In this document: piece after piece, positions 19,301 through 28,701 of the stretch
How positions within the stretch are numbered: the first letter of the stretch is position 1
Layout: each line of letters begins with the position of its first letter
NCBI GenBank assembly: GCA_025351825.1
Contig: JANXVE010000005.1
Coordinates: 1-64,000, forward strand
Length of the DNA: 64,000 nt
Origin: Chamaesiphon sp. 341R_metabat_111
GTDB taxonomy: Bacteria; Cyanobacteriota; Cyanobacteriia; Cyanobacteriales; Chamaesiphonaceae
Reading direction: 5' to 3'
Notes under the pieces: model-generated
The model's database searches: none
Told to the model about the DNA's origin: nothing
Seen by the model: the letters and a program-made list of their open reading frames with translations, nothing else
Made by a program: the position numbers and the translations under genes

Positions 19301-22300
19301 TCAATCAACAGTTACCAAAAGCAATTCAGCCTGGACTATTGTTTGGTAAATTTCGGACTGCTGGCGATCTAAAATATCCAGAGCTGGAACAAATCCAAGC
19401 TAATGGTAATGGGCAGATTAGAAATATCCTGGGTGGCAATATTCAGGTAGATCGACTGAAGATCGATCGAGGACAGTGGCAGAGTGATGTGATTGCCGAC
19501 AGGTTAAATATTGGTGAACTCGCTAAGTTTGCACCTGAAAATATTAAAAATGTTGGTAAACTGGCTGGAGTACTGAGTGCAAATTGGCAAATTGGTGGCA
19601 ATCTTCAGACAAATAATCTGGCAAACTTTGAGGTATTAGGTCAAACAAAACTCACCAATTTGCAAGTCGGACAACTTAAGTTTGACCCCAATCTGATCGG
19701 AAATATTCAGGCAAATCCAGGACAGGGTGTAGATATTACTTTTGCTGGTAAAACTGACAGGTTGGCACTATCACTCGATCGCAATTTACAGCCCCAAAGT
19801 TTTGCCGTTCAACAGCAAGGGATTATTGCTACTGGAAATGTCGATAACAAAGTTTTGGGGATTAATGTCGAACAATTGCCAGTTACATTACTGCAACCGT
19901 TGATTCCCAAAAATATCGGGATTCAGCCATACAGATTTGAGGGAATTGCCAAAGGCAAAGTGGCGATCGATCTGACTAATTATCAAGTATCTGGTAATCG
20001 AATTGAAATTACCAATCCGATCTTCGGTGCCTTTGAAGGAGATCGACTGCTGACCAATTTCCGTTATGCTAATGGACGACTAAATCTCGACAATACCGCA
20101 ATTCAACGCGGCGAACATACTTATAATATCGACGCAAATATCGACACTACCGCAAGTATTCCCACCTTTCAAACCAAACTTCAAGTACCCAAAGGGAGCA
20201 TCGAAGATATCCGCAACCTGCTTCAAATATTCAGCTTCAACGATCTATTTATCCCCTTCAACCAACGTAAATATGGCACTGCTGCCGATCTAGCCAAAAC
20301 TACCAAAATCGCCAATCGCCCCCAACCCCTCTACAACGAAATCCGCCGCCTGTCGGAACTGCAACGGTGGCTAAAGCGCGAAAAAGATCGCAAGCAAGCA
20401 ACTACTCTTATCCCCGATCTCGGCACCCTCCAAGGCGAATTCAATGGGGAAATATCGATCGCCAATAGCCTCAAAACTGGACTTAATACTAGCTTCAAAA
20501 TCGATGGTACCAACTGGCAACTCCCGCGCGGACAGCAGGAAAATCCTTACCAGATCGATCGACTTCAAGCCACTGGCAACTGGAATAATGGTAAGCTTCA
20601 TCTCGAACCACTCAACCTGACTATTCAAAATAGCCAGATCGACATTGCAGGCGATTTTGGGGTCAATAGTCAGAATGCCAAGCTCAACATCAAAAATGTC
20701 CCCACTGAGTGGTTGACTAGCTTTGTGGAGCTACCTGTGGACATCAAAGGTGGCATCAACCTCGCGGCTCAAATTAGTGGAAATCTGGCCAATCCTCATG
20801 CCAGCGGCGATGTCTCGCTCACCAACGGACAGCTAAATAATACCAAACTCCAAGATCCCAAAGCTAGCTTCAATTACTGGGATGGACGGCTCACCTTTAA
20901 TGGCGATAGTACTTTTAGTAATAGCCCAATTGTCTCACAATCCGATCGGATTAAAATTAATGGTAGTATTCCCTATCAACTGCCTTTTAGTTTGAAACCA
21001 CCAGCAACTCGGGATATTCATGTCGATTTGACCCTGGAAAATCAAGGACTGAAAATTCTCGATGTCTTGAGTAAACAACAACTTTCTTGGCTCGATGGAC
21101 AAGGTAAAATCGCGCTGAACATCGACGGCAAGATGAAACGATCGGGCGGAATTGAAAGTCTGACTGCCAAGGGCGATGCAACCATCAGCAATGGTAGAAT
21201 TAAAAGTGCCGCCATTGCCGAACCATTCACCAACATCAATGGTGAAATTGTCTTTGACTTCGATCGGATCGATGTCCAAAAACTGACCGGAAAACTAGCC
21301 CAAGGACAAGTAAATATTGCTGGAATCATCCCGATTTCTGACTCATTTTCACTCACCCCAGATCGACAGCTTCAAGTTCAAATAAGCGGCATTCCTGTTA
21401 ATATAAAAGACAAATATAATGGTGATGTCAACGGCAACGTCAAAGTAATCGGTACCGCCCTTGCCCCCATTCTGACTGGAGCAATTAAACTCAGCAATGG
21501 ACAAGTTTTACTACCCGATACAGCCAATCCCACCACAGGCAGCGGCACCCAAACCGCAGCCGTCGAAGTCCCCAATCCCAATCCCCTCCAGCTCCGCAAC
21601 CTCCAAATCACCCTCGGTGACAACCTCCAAATCACCCGTGCCCCGATGCTCAGCTTCCTCGCTACAGGTAAAATCGACGTAGATGGGACAATCGACAAAC
21701 CCCGCCCCTTTGGACAAGTCCAACTCCAAAAAGGCTCCGTCAACCTATTTACCACCCAATTCCGCCTCGCCAGTGGTGCCCAGACAGCCGACTTCTTCCC
21801 CACCTTGGGGGCTGAACCAGTCCTCAACCTCAAGCTGTTTGCCAAAACCCTTTCTAGTACTACCAACCTGCTCTCCCAACGCAACTCCATCGCCCGCACT
21901 GCCAAAAATGGCGAAATTAACCAGCCTGCTGACTTCTACACCACCAGCCTCGGCTCAGTCCAAACCGTTCAAGTAGAGGCTCGAATTGCTGGACTCGCCA
22001 GCCAGCTCACCGAGAGACTCGAACTCACCAGCACCCCCTCCCTCACCCAATCAGAAATCGTCCTCCTCCTCGGTGGCGCGATCGTCGAACAGCTCAGTGC
22101 AGGTGATAATATCGGGCTGGGAGTAGCGAGTGTCGCTGGCTCCAGCCTGCTAAACAATATTCAAGAACGGATTAGCGATGTGTTGAATCTTAGTGACTTT
22201 AGACTCTTTCCAACGATTATTAAAGATTCAAAAACTAGCAGTACTTCTACATTAGGCATTGCGGCTGAAATCGGTACCGAAATTAGTCCCAGAGTATCTA

Positions 22301-22443
22301 CTTCGGTGTTTAAAATTCTGACTAATAGCGAATCACCATACTATAGTATCCGCTATCGAATCAACGACCAAATATTGCTGCGAGGTTCTACCAATCTGTT
22401 TGGTGAAAATCGGGCTATTATTGAATTCGACCAGAGATTTTGA
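16330..22443 (+). CDS. tamB: TamB-domain translocation/assembly module protein
   Basis: A 2037-residue AsmA-like/TamB (DUF490) protein, thought to bridge inner and outer membranes and carry lipids or assist outer-membrane protein assembly. A basic N-terminus precedes one membrane anchor (residues about 38 to 60, GGAIGLGLCLLGIIGVGIG). A long beta-rich repetitive body follows; residues about 560 to 1060 show units spaced near 80 residues with recurring IDRGxWQ, LxLGxL and AxLxGxF words. The C-terminal 400 residues are the TamB domain, ending with an RGSTNLFGENRAIIEF-type terminal strand. The start is GTG at 16330. No TamA/Omp85 gene is adjacent. Confidence 0.88.
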   Translation: MTTKPSDKSSESKPKQPLLVTKAPRSRDWLHLFLKTGGAIGLGLCLLGIIGVGIGQWWAKKNLAPIVAQELTKTLKRPISLGEIENIWFDEVHLKNANIPAYGRDLNRLAVKDIIVKFDPLKLAFDRTLKLDIRLVAPSIYLAQNIKGNWIDIPAQKKTPPSPIKVEVGTVSIENALIVVVPFSKNPQPVTISKIDLQAEVDESQHLATFNSGAQFEQQGQVQIQGNTLIANGKTELVVKGQKLDVAAATRIVKIPEVTIVRGSVDGDLNLAIEPQKSLKISSKLLVHDGKLAINYVPRNLDQINGWIEVSERAVKFNDVSTKYDRVAGVVSGDLNYYTGYQLRAKLAPTTLPDIIKSIDVQSPFPLAGTAIGTLKLGGKLDRPILTGKFNNNQTNRVDLVDLDRVSGNFKFANNKISLNATAQPKLGGQISTQGEIQLLKTPQTRFQVQGSQLPGDALTRLYGAKLPSQVQTGAATVQGTIGGAGNDIYTNLRVAAPEATYPATADLQVTPQGKTIVRGATVAAVGGKVFAAGEVTRTNWRLNFQPQGLDTQKLARIGKFSLPSNYGGKLSGNIQAAGLNSDLDLDRIQASGQLNLQLAAGQIVANRLKIDRGSWQANISSNGLDLQQLGTVESVQGESQLPAGSVSGSFNLSGTNLQQFNPSRILAKGSGKVKLKAGEIQSDNLTINNGDWQGLFTTKDLKLAEFNPRVNGRLTGAFNLAGNIQKLKPESIRGVGTGILNLPQGKIIGNNLQIDRGKWQGNLQSSSLILGGLAPEIPLKFRNAKLEGKIDIAGNLQQLKPENLNITGNAKLSLASGTIAGNQLELRSGKWRGNFGVDRLKLGSVSDDLPEDFKAAQLTGNFRAAGDLAKFSLDRLQVFGTGDLSLAGAKVRATGFKLDEGNWSSDIALTGVQLGNFNRQLPPQIQASKLSGKFTLAGNVNKLAPTAIQASGDANLKLVNGGEIEADNLSIANGIWQSDLAVRGLQLGAVNQQLPKAIQPGLLFGKFRTAGDLKYPELEQIQANGNGQIRNILGGNIQVDRLKIDRGQWQSDVIADRLNIGELAKFAPENIKNVGKLAGVLSANWQIGGNLQTNNLANFEVLGQTKLTNLQVGQLKFDPNLIGNIQANPGQGVDITFAGKTDRLALSLDRNLQPQSFAVQQQGIIATGNVDNKVLGINVEQLPVTLLQPLIPKNIGIQPYRFEGIAKGKVAIDLTNYQVSGNRIEITNPIFGAFEGDRLLTNFRYANGRLNLDNTAIQRGEHTYNIDANIDTTASIPTFQTKLQVPKGSIEDIRNLLQIFSFNDLFIPFNQRKYGTAADLAKTTKIANRPQPLYNEIRRLSELQRWLKREKDRKQATTLIPDLGTLQGEFNGEISIANSLKTGLNTSFKIDGTNWQLPRGQQENPYQIDRLQATGNWNNGKLHLEPLNLTIQNSQIDIAGDFGVNSQNAKLNIKNVPTEWLTSFVELPVDIKGGINLAAQISGNLANPHASGDVSLTNGQLNNTKLQDPKASFNYWDGRLTFNGDSTFSNSPIVSQSDRIKINGSIPYQLPFSLKPPATRDIHVDLTLENQGLKILDVLSKQQLSWLDGQGKIALNIDGKMKRSGGIESLTAKGDATISNGRIKSAAIAEPFTNINGEIVFDFDRIDVQKLTGKLAQGQVNIAGIIPISDSFSLTPDRQLQVQISGIPVNIKDKYNGDVNGNVKVIGTALAPILTGAIKLSNGQVLLPDTANPTTGSGTQTAAVEVPNPNPLQLRNLQITLGDNLQITRAPMLSFLATGKIDVDGTIDKPRPFGQVQLQKGSVNLFTTQFRLASGAQTADFFPTLGAEPVLNLKLFAKTLSSTTNLLSQRNSIARTAKNGEINQPADFYTTSLGSVQTVQVEARIAGLASQLTERLELTSTPSLTQSEIVLLLGGAIVEQLSAGDNIGLGVASVAGSSLLNNIQERISDVLNLSDFRLFPTIIKDSKTSSTSTLGIAAEIGTEISPRVSTSVFKILTNSESPYYSIRYRINDQILLRGSTNLFGENRAIIEFDQRF

Positions 22444-22486
22444 GCTACTAGTACTCTACGGCATAAATCTAGTTACTATTTTGAGA

Positions 22487-22521
22487 GGACTGGGAGACTG
22501 GGAGACTGGGAGACTGGGAGG
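22487..22521. repeat. 8-bp tandem repeat (GGGAGACT)n
   Basis: About four copies of the octamer GGGAGACT lie in tandem just downstream of tamB. The purine-rich unit looks like a slippage-prone microsatellite. Confidence 0.85.
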
Positions 22522-22562
22522 AATAAATGGTACCTTGACTTCCGCCGTGGAGTACTAGTAAA

Positions 22563-22649
22563 AGCGTAGATCTAGGGTACCCACGAGGGGCACCCCTACA
22601 AGTCATCTGTAGGGGTGCCCCTCGTGCCCGCCCTCTAGGGACTACGCTT
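22563..22649. repeat. Palindromic dispersed repeat with GC-rich stem
   Basis: A 19-bp perfect inverted repeat (22582-22600 and 22608-22626, arm CACGAGGGGCACCCCTACA) sits inside weaker outer arms (AAGCGTAG... and ...CTACGCTT). Related TGTAGGGGTGCCC sequence is present near 11884 and GAGGGCGGGCACGAGG near 12636. It lies between convergent tamB and the transglutaminase-like gene and may double as a bidirectional terminator. Confidence 0.7.
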
Positions 22650-22693
22650 CTCATTTAGGATTGTTATATCTACGCCTAGTACTTAACGGTTGC

Positions 22694-24898
22694 CTAATTT
22701 TTTGGACTGTGGCTTGGCATCCACAAGGCTTTTTGATTGGCGATCCACTGTTGGCGTTTTCTATTCGCCGCCAATTGTTGGAGATGTTGAAGGTTTTGGA
22801 GTTTTTTTGTGAGGTGTTTGACATCAATTTTTTGGTTGCCATATCGCCATGCGGTATACAATTGAGAAATTTCTTCGACTATTTTGGCGATTTGGGGATG
22901 CTCGGTATGTTTGATAATGCGGGCGTATTCTAGTTGGGTTTGGGCGGGAAGTTTGGCGGTGCTAGTTTTGCTCAGGCTGACAATCGTCGATCGATAGATC
23001 CGCTCGATCGGATGCAGACTTGCTAGCTGTTGTTGTGCTTGGTTTCGATACCATAAGTACCAGAAAATACCAGCAATAATGGCGATCGAAATCGCGATCG
23101 TTTTTAGGATATTTGGATCGAAATCTGTGGGGGTTTCTGCTGGCTGATTCACTCGATCTGGTGGGGATGAATTATCAACTGAATTATTCCAATTTGGTTG
23201 AAGATTGGGACTATTTGGATGCGGTTGAGGCGTGGGAGAAGCTGAAGGCGATGGCGTGGCTCCAAGCTGCTGCTGGGCTTGCGCTTGAAGTCGCTCGATC
23301 TCTGTTGGCGAGAGGTTGACGACGGGGCGATCTGGGGTAGAGTCCAAATTTACCCAGCCCCAATTGGGCGAATACATCTCTGTTTGGCTGGGTGGCTTGT
23401 CGGTGGGGCGGGGGTAGAGTTTGGTTTGGAGATCGATTTGGGCTGGCTGCTCGCCCGTTTTGAGACGGGCAGGGATGCCGATCGATCGCAGCATGGAGGT
23501 GTAGACTACTGGCAGATCTTGCTTATTTCCCACTAGTTTACAGGTGGCGGTGTCGTCAGAACATTTGGCGATTAGTGCTTGGATCGATTTGGCATCTAAA
23601 CTAGCTGGAGTTGTGGCTGTGGTGGCATCCTGATGATGTTGCTTTAGATATTCGGCGATATAGGTGGATCGATCGAAATCAGAGTTCAGCGGCTGGGGCG
23701 AGGTGGCTAAGATTTGCTGGGTAAATTTTTGCAATTCACCAGCAAGTTCGGGCGGAAGCTGGAGGTTTTCTTGCTTGATGGTATCGGGATAGTTATTATT
23801 ATTTGGCTGCCCAAATACTTTACGTGCTAATTCTTGTCGATCCACTGGTGCTGAATTGGGATCGGTTGAAGGTGGGGGATTATTTGGTGGTTGGCGGTGT
23901 TGTTGGGCGATGTTTTTAATATTATCGATCCCAGGTGGTTTGAAGGAAAAATTGGGCAGATGAAAATTGGGCAGAAATATCGCGACAATGATGCCCGAAC
24001 CGATCGAAACTGCTGCTAGTTGAATTAAATATTTCCACGGTAAGCGTTGATATGATAGCTGCCCCTGCACTGGAAAAGATTGAATCCCGATCGGTGGAAG
24101 TGCTAATCTCGATCGATAGTCGAGCATCAAAGTCGGCAGGACAATTGCCATAAATCCACAGAATAAAATCACGAAGCCAATATTCTGAAGCCCGATATTC
24201 TGACTAACGCCAGCCGCTACACCGATTAAAATCACACTTGTGAGAAGACAATATCCCAGTATTCGCCGACTGTAGAGATGAAAGCTCAAACCTAGATTGA
24301 GAGCGATCGAAATTGCTCCCAGCATTACTCCCAGAGTTGCGGCTGGTCTGGGGTAAGGTGGAATTTGTCTAAATATAATGGGCACAAACACACCAAATAC
24401 CAGCCCCAAACTAGCGACAGATACCGCAATATTTAACCAATGTTTAGCGTGATGACGACGATACCAGCTCCAAGCAGCACCAACTGCGGCAAAGGGAATA
24501 CCGCTCAAACTAAAGTGGGTTCCCGCTGAGAAATCTAAACTGAAGACGCTAACAGCAAACAGCCCCAGCGTGAGGCTCCGAAATAAAAGTGATTCTTCAA
24601 TTTTAGAAGCAATGGGCGCAAAATTCGGCAAGACTTCAGCACATCTATTTACTACTGGTACTGATGCCGCAGTTGGCACATAGTCGATCTTTACCTGCGG
24701 CAACCGCTCCGGCATCTTTTTGGCTTCTTGCTCATCAACAGGCGTAATCACTGGATCTCCAGACATCGGTGCGCGTGGATAACCGAGTGTAAATGTTTCC
24801 CGCCGTGAACTGGGCAGATCGTTTGAAAACGATCGCAAAAAAGTAATCAACCAATACAAGGATGCCCCAGTGACAACAGTAAACAGAAGTACGCCCAT
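22694..24898 (-). CDS. Transglutaminase-fold multi-pass membrane protein (TgpA-like)
   Basis: A 734-residue protein with an N-terminal membrane segment, about six more around residues 115 to 290, an extracytoplasmic transglutaminase-like core near residues 370 to 530, a Pro/Ser/Gln-rich linker, a late membrane helix (NILKTIAISIAIIAGIFWYLWYR) and a DUF4129-like cytoplasmic tail. The core keeps LRSIGIPARLKTG and WGWVNLDSTPD with the Asp, but the Cys expected before the GIPAR helix reads GNKQDLPVVYTSM and the His region reads QTEMYSPNW, so the Cys-His pair appears missing. It may be a catalytically dead relative of transglutaminase-like proteins. Function is unknown. Confidence 0.75.
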   Translation of the reverse strand: MGVLLFTVVTGASLYWLITFLRSFSNDLPSSRRETFTLGYPRAPMSGDPVITPVDEQEAKKMPERLPQVKIDYVPTAASVPVVNRCAEVLPNFAPIASKIEESLLFRSLTLGLFAVSVFSLDFSAGTHFSLSGIPFAAVGAAWSWYRRHHAKHWLNIAVSVASLGLVFGVFVPIIFRQIPPYPRPAATLGVMLGAISIALNLGLSFHLYSRRILGYCLLTSVILIGVAAGVSQNIGLQNIGFVILFCGFMAIVLPTLMLDYRSRLALPPIGIQSFPVQGQLSYQRLPWKYLIQLAAVSIGSGIIVAIFLPNFHLPNFSFKPPGIDNIKNIAQQHRQPPNNPPPSTDPNSAPVDRQELARKVFGQPNNNNYPDTIKQENLQLPPELAGELQKFTQQILATSPQPLNSDFDRSTYIAEYLKQHHQDATTATTPASLDAKSIQALIAKCSDDTATCKLVGNKQDLPVVYTSMLRSIGIPARLKTGEQPAQIDLQTKLYPRPTDKPPSQTEMYSPNWGWVNLDSTPDRPVVNLSPTEIERLQAQAQQQLGATPSPSASPTPQPHPNSPNLQPNWNNSVDNSSPPDRVNQPAETPTDFDPNILKTIAISIAIIAGIFWYLWYRNQAQQQLASLHPIERIYRSTIVSLSKTSTAKLPAQTQLEYARIIKHTEHPQIAKIVEEISQLYTAWRYGNQKIDVKHLTKKLQNLQHLQQLAANRKRQQWIANQKALWMPSHSPKN

Positions 24899-25173
24899 GA
24901 TTTATCGATCGTAATGCTAAAACTCGATCGATTCGATCGTCGTCAGTCTATTTAGTATGCCCAAATTTAGCAATCGAGTCAGCCATAAGGCGGATTTTTA
25001 GGAGAATCAAAATCTATGACTCAAAATAGTAATTAGTCAGCCACAACCCATTAGCTACTAAATTCGGTCAAAAGTTGAATATCACTGGCAATAGTGTTGT
25101 TTGACTGCTGCAATCGAGTATCTTACTGGCAACAATTTAGAAAACTAATATTTCAATCCTAAGTAAGAGTATT

Positions 25174-26958
25174 ATGCCAAGCGAAATAGTCAAATTTGAT
25201 ACTGCCGAAAGTTTTAAGGTAGTCAAAAACCCTTTCTCCGCTACAGTTGGGGATTTCAACGGCGATGGTAACGCCGATCTGGCTGTGGGCAACTTCGAGA
25301 CTGCTAACGTGTCTGTCTTGCTCGGCAGTGGCAATGGCAAATTCAGTCCCGCCAAGAATTTTACAGTCGGCGCGGAGCCTTTTACGATCGTCACCGCAGA
25401 TTTCAATGGCGATGGCAAGGCGGACTTGGTTACTTCAGGCTATAGAGATGGCCAAATCTCGCTCTTACTCGGAGATGGCAAGGGTGACTTTGAAGCTGCA
25501 ACTGATTTTGCGGTTGGCGCAAGGCTAATTGACGTTGCCGTCGCGGATCTCAATGGTGATGGCAACGCCGATCTGGCTATTGCTGACAGTAACAATATAG
25601 CAGTACTACTCGGCGATGGCAAAGGTAAGTTTGCCACTCCACTCAAATTTGCTGTCGGGACTTCGCCGATTTCGATCTCAGTCGGAGACGCAAACGGTGA
25701 TGGGAAACCTGACTTAATTGCCGCCAATGCTGGCAGCAGTATTTTGTCAGTCCTCTTCGGTGATGGCAAAGGTGACTTCGGTGCTGTCAACAATGTGGAT
25801 GCTGGGGATGGATCTGCTATTGCCGTAGTTGGTGATTTCAATCGAGACGGAATTCCGGACTTGCTATCATCTAACTATGAAGTCAACAACATCGCCGTCT
25901 TATTGGGAACTGGTAACGGCAAATTCTCTGCCCCTACCAACTTCGCTGTCGGCAACAGACCATTTTCATTGACAGTAAAGGACTTAAACGGTGACGGAAT
26001 TGTCGATGTTTCTACCGCCAACAATTTGGGGGATAGCATCTCCGTGCTGCTGGGCAATGGAACTGGTGGCTTTGCCCCTGTCCAAAATTTTGCAGTCGGC
26101 AATAATCCTGGTTTTGCGACAGTCGGCGACTTTAATAATGATGGACGTTTAGATCTAGTTGCCGTCAACCGTGGTAGCAATGACGTATCAGTTTTGTTAA
26201 ACGAGACAATCTTTGAGCCAACAACTACACCGCCACCAGTAGTCGTGACACCGCCACCAGTAGTAACACCTCCACCAGTCATAACACCGCCACCAGTAGT
26301 AGTTACAGAGCCTCCAGTCGTAATTGCGCCACCAGTAATTGCGCCGCCAGTAGTTATCGATCCTCCAGTACTAGTTACACCTCCAGTAGTGATTACTCCT
26401 CCAGCAAATTCTGGTGCTAGCTCGATCATCGGTACTAAGTCTCAAACAAACTCAGAAGGCCGCACGATCGACCTTACGGACTATAATGGCAAAGTACTCA
26501 AAGCCAATATTCAGACTCAAGGTGATGCAGCCTACACCAATAATATCGGGTTCTATCTGGTTGAAGATTCGATCGGATCGATCAAACTTGCTGATGGTAG
26601 TTTAGTAAAACCAGGTGATGCCAGTTACGCCGCCGAAGCTATCAGAGGCGCGTTACTTAATTCCCTCCAAGCAGGTAAAATCGACAACAGAACAAACCTC
26701 GATATCACTGGTGGTCGAATTTATGCTCCAGTCGTAGTTGCTCAAGGCTCGTTAACTGATTTTATCAACAAGAATTCCACCAACGGCGGCGGCGCGGATA
26801 GCATTCATGCCTACTTCAACTATATTGGTGCCAACCCTGACAAAATCGACCATTTCCGCCTCAATGGCAACAACTCCTTTGCAGTAGAAGATCAGTTCGG
26901 CGGTGGCGACAGAGATTTCAACGATTTAGTCGTAACGATGAACGTCCGAACTGTCTAA
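25174..26958 (+). CDS. FG-GAP/VCBS seven-repeat protein with DUF4114 domain
   Basis: A 594-residue protein in three parts. Residues about 1 to 345 hold seven copies of a repeat with the calcium-binding core DxNxDGxxD (for example DFNGDGNADL, DLNGDGIVDV, DFNNDGRLDL) alternating with VLLGxGxGxF, which fits one seven-bladed propeller. Residues about 348 to 410 are a Pro/Val linker of PPPVV-type units. The C-terminus is a DUF4114 domain ending in the typical FAVEDQFGGGDRDFNDLVV. Such proteins are usually exported, often by type I secretion; no signal peptide is present, in keeping with that. Adhesion or surface attachment is a guess. Confidence 0.82.
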   Translation: MPSEIVKFDTAESFKVVKNPFSATVGDFNGDGNADLAVGNFETANVSVLLGSGNGKFSPAKNFTVGAEPFTIVTADFNGDGKADLVTSGYRDGQISLLLGDGKGDFEAATDFAVGARLIDVAVADLNGDGNADLAIADSNNIAVLLGDGKGKFATPLKFAVGTSPISISVGDANGDGKPDLIAANAGSSILSVLFGDGKGDFGAVNNVDAGDGSAIAVVGDFNRDGIPDLLSSNYEVNNIAVLLGTGNGKFSAPTNFAVGNRPFSLTVKDLNGDGIVDVSTANNLGDSISVLLGNGTGGFAPVQNFAVGNNPGFATVGDFNNDGRLDLVAVNRGSNDVSVLLNETIFEPTTTPPPVVVTPPPVVTPPPVITPPPVVVTEPPVVIAPPVIAPPVVIDPPVLVTPPVVITPPANSGASSIIGTKSQTNSEGRTIDLTDYNGKVLKANIQTQGDAAYTNNIGFYLVEDSIGSIKLADGSLVKPGDASYAAEAIRGALLNSLQAGKIDNRTNLDITGGRIYAPVVVAQGSLTDFINKNSTNGGGADSIHAYFNYIGANPDKIDHFRLNGNNSFAVEDQFGGGDRDFNDLVVTMNVRTV

Positions 26959-27064
26959 GCTACTCTTACTCCCTGGAGGGCTGGGGTAGAAATTTCGCAT
27001 CAACTCCAATAAACTAGCATCTTTAGCAGCACATTGAAAAAGCTGTCGAAATCTGGTTGATTGG

Positions 27065-27223
27065 CAGCGGAGATCTTTACCCCACCTTAACCCTCCCCTT
27101 ATAAAGGGGAGGGGACAAGAGTTCCACTTTTCAAGGGAAAATTATTAAGTTTAAGATAGTCAAAGATAACCTAGCTCCTCCCCTTTCCAAGGGGAGGTTG
27201 GGTGGGGTATGGATCTACGCATC
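27065..27223. repeat. MITE-like element, copy 1
   Basis: Left end GCGGAGATCTTTACCCCACC and right end GGTGGGGTATGGATCTACGC are imperfect inverted repeats of about 33 bp, enclosing CTCCCCTT/AAGGGGAG stems. The same design recurs at 39821-39969. A 31-base direct repeat (GGGGTA...CGCATCAACTCCAATAAA) at 26983 and 27204 hints at a second, recombined copy. It fills most of the 307-base gap after the FG-GAP gene. Confidence 0.7.
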
Positions 27224-27265
27224 CACTCCAATAAATTTCTCCATACACGGCAGGGACAAGAGTAC

Positions 27266-27964
27266 TTACAATCCCCCAAACCATTCGTAGCCCAGATCTT
27301 CCCAATAACCCCGCTTGGGTAACAATTCACTAGTCACAACTACTTCTGTTACCCACTTACTCTGTTTATACCCCAACTTAATCGGTGCCGCCAAGCGTAA
27401 TGGGGCACCATTTTCTGCGGGTAAATCCTGCCCATTCATTTGATAAGCGAGTAAAGTTTGAGGATGAACTGATGATGCCAAATCCCAGCTTTCATAATAA
27501 CCATCTGCCGATTTAAAATACACATATTTAGCAGTTGGCAATGGTTGAGCGAGTGTAAGTAAATCTCTCAATCTCACCCCACCCCACTGGACAATTGCCG
27601 CCCAGCCTTCGACACATACCAATCTAGTCACCATTGAAATTAGAGGCATTTGGTGGATGGTTGCCAGATCTAGACTAACTGGGTTTGTTACTGCACCAGA
27701 TATTTTCAACTTAAAAGTTGCGGGATCGATCGAGGGTACTCCCCGATAACTATTCACAATTAATTTATCGGGTTCGATCGCACTAATTGGAAAATCTGGT
27801 GTCGGTTGTGGCGATAATAATAGTGCTCCCATCCACTCATTTACAGGCATCGAAATCCTCCCGATCGGATCGTACAGCAGTGTCCCCGCCACGTTTACCA
27901 CCAATCCTGCTCCTGCCCACTGCAAGATTTGGCGACGAGAAATTTTGTTAGATTCTTCTAGCAT
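27266..27964 (-). CDS. Molybdopterin-dependent oxidoreductase (sulfite oxidase fold, MsrP-like)
   Basis: A 232-residue protein with a Tat-type signal (ISRRQILQWAGAGLVVNVAG, residues 8 to 27), implying export as a folded cofactor-bearing enzyme. The molybdenum-ligating Cys is Cys117 in TRLVCVEGWA, followed by WGGVRLRDLL, both typical of sulfite oxidase-fold enzymes. It is shorter than E. coli MsrP. The gene lies 42 bases downstream of a b-type cytochrome gene on the same strand, which probably feeds it electrons. The substrate cannot be inferred; methionine sulfoxide reduction is one option. Confidence 0.82.
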   Translation of the reverse strand: MLEESNKISRRQILQWAGAGLVVNVAGTLLYDPIGRISMPVNEWMGALLLSPQPTPDFPISAIEPDKLIVNSYRGVPSIDPATFKLKISGAVTNPVSLDLATIHQMPLISMVTRLVCVEGWAAIVQWGGVRLRDLLTLAQPLPTAKYVYFKSADGYYESWDLASSVHPQTLLAYQMNGQDLPAENGAPLRLAAPIKLGYKQSKWVTEVVVTSELLPKRGYWEDLGYEWFGGL

Positions 27965-28006
27965 GGAAATTGGTGAATGGTGAATAGTGGATAGTGTGAT
28001 TAATTA

Positions 28007-28612
28007 TTAATTGCTATTTTTCAACTTCAAAAATGCCGTAGCAATCTTTCCCTCACCAACTCCCAACGCTAAACTAGAATGTAAAAAAGTAAATAGCAAC
28101 ACCAATGGCACCGTCATAAAATGAGCCGTGCGTAATGTTTGCCAATCACCAAATAAACTAGCCAACCAATAAAACTGCACGGGCTGATACATCGATAAAC
28201 CGCTAGCGATCGCAAGTACTAAAATCGGGATAATACTGGTATAAACAATCCGATGCCAAGCATAATTTCGTCGCTTTGAATTGCTACTAGCTTGCAACGC
28301 TTTGAGATCTCCAGTGGCTACAAACCTGTCGCGCCAGCGTTTTGTCCAGAAGATATAAAGCCCGTAAGCCAAGAGATTTAAGCCATACACCCACATCATC
28401 GCAAAGTGCCAATTGCGCCCGCCAGCTAACCAGCCGCCCAAAGTGACTACCCACGGAATATGGATCCCCTCCCGTCCACCAAAGACTGGATTGGCATTAT
28501 AAATCTGCAATCCACTGGTAATCATCCCAAATAGACTAATCAAATTCACCCAATGAAAGATTTTAACGATCGAAGGTTGCCCAAGCGGTGATTTTTTAAC
28601 GATCGTTGACAT
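28007..28612 (-). CDS. b-type cytochrome membrane subunit (cytochrome b561-like)
   Basis: A 201-residue four-helix membrane protein when started at ATG 28612 (a TTG 12 codons upstream is possible). Candidate haem-binding His residues lie in IFHWVNLISLF, WHFAMMWVYGLNLL, WHRIVYTSIIPILVL and AHFMTVPLVLLFTFLH, one per helix, as in hydrogenase/thiosulfate reductase cytochrome b subunits. It directly precedes the Tat-exported molybdoenzyme and probably passes quinol electrons to it, functionally like MsrQ though not clearly the same family. Confidence 0.8.
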   Translation of the reverse strand: MSTIVKKSPLGQPSIVKIFHWVNLISLFGMITSGLQIYNANPVFGGREGIHIPWVVTLGGWLAGGRNWHFAMMWVYGLNLLAYGLYIFWTKRWRDRFVATGDLKALQASSNSKRRNYAWHRIVYTSIIPILVLAIASGLSMYQPVQFYWLASLFGDWQTLRTAHFMTVPLVLLFTFLHSSLALGVGEGKIATAFLKLKNSN

Positions 28613-28701
28613 ATTGATTTGACTACCAACCTTAATCCTACTCTCCAATTATCCCCATAAATCACATAGGATTGCTATAGTATCGATGCTCTATCAGTCA
28701 G

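Noticed and set aside
21378-21905. 175-aa minus-strand ORF inside tamB
   Set aside because: Shadow of the tamB frame; no family resemblance.
25440-26429. Minus-strand low-complexity ORFs under the FG-GAP gene
   Set aside because: Products of the repeated DxNxDG and Pro/Val codons read backwards.
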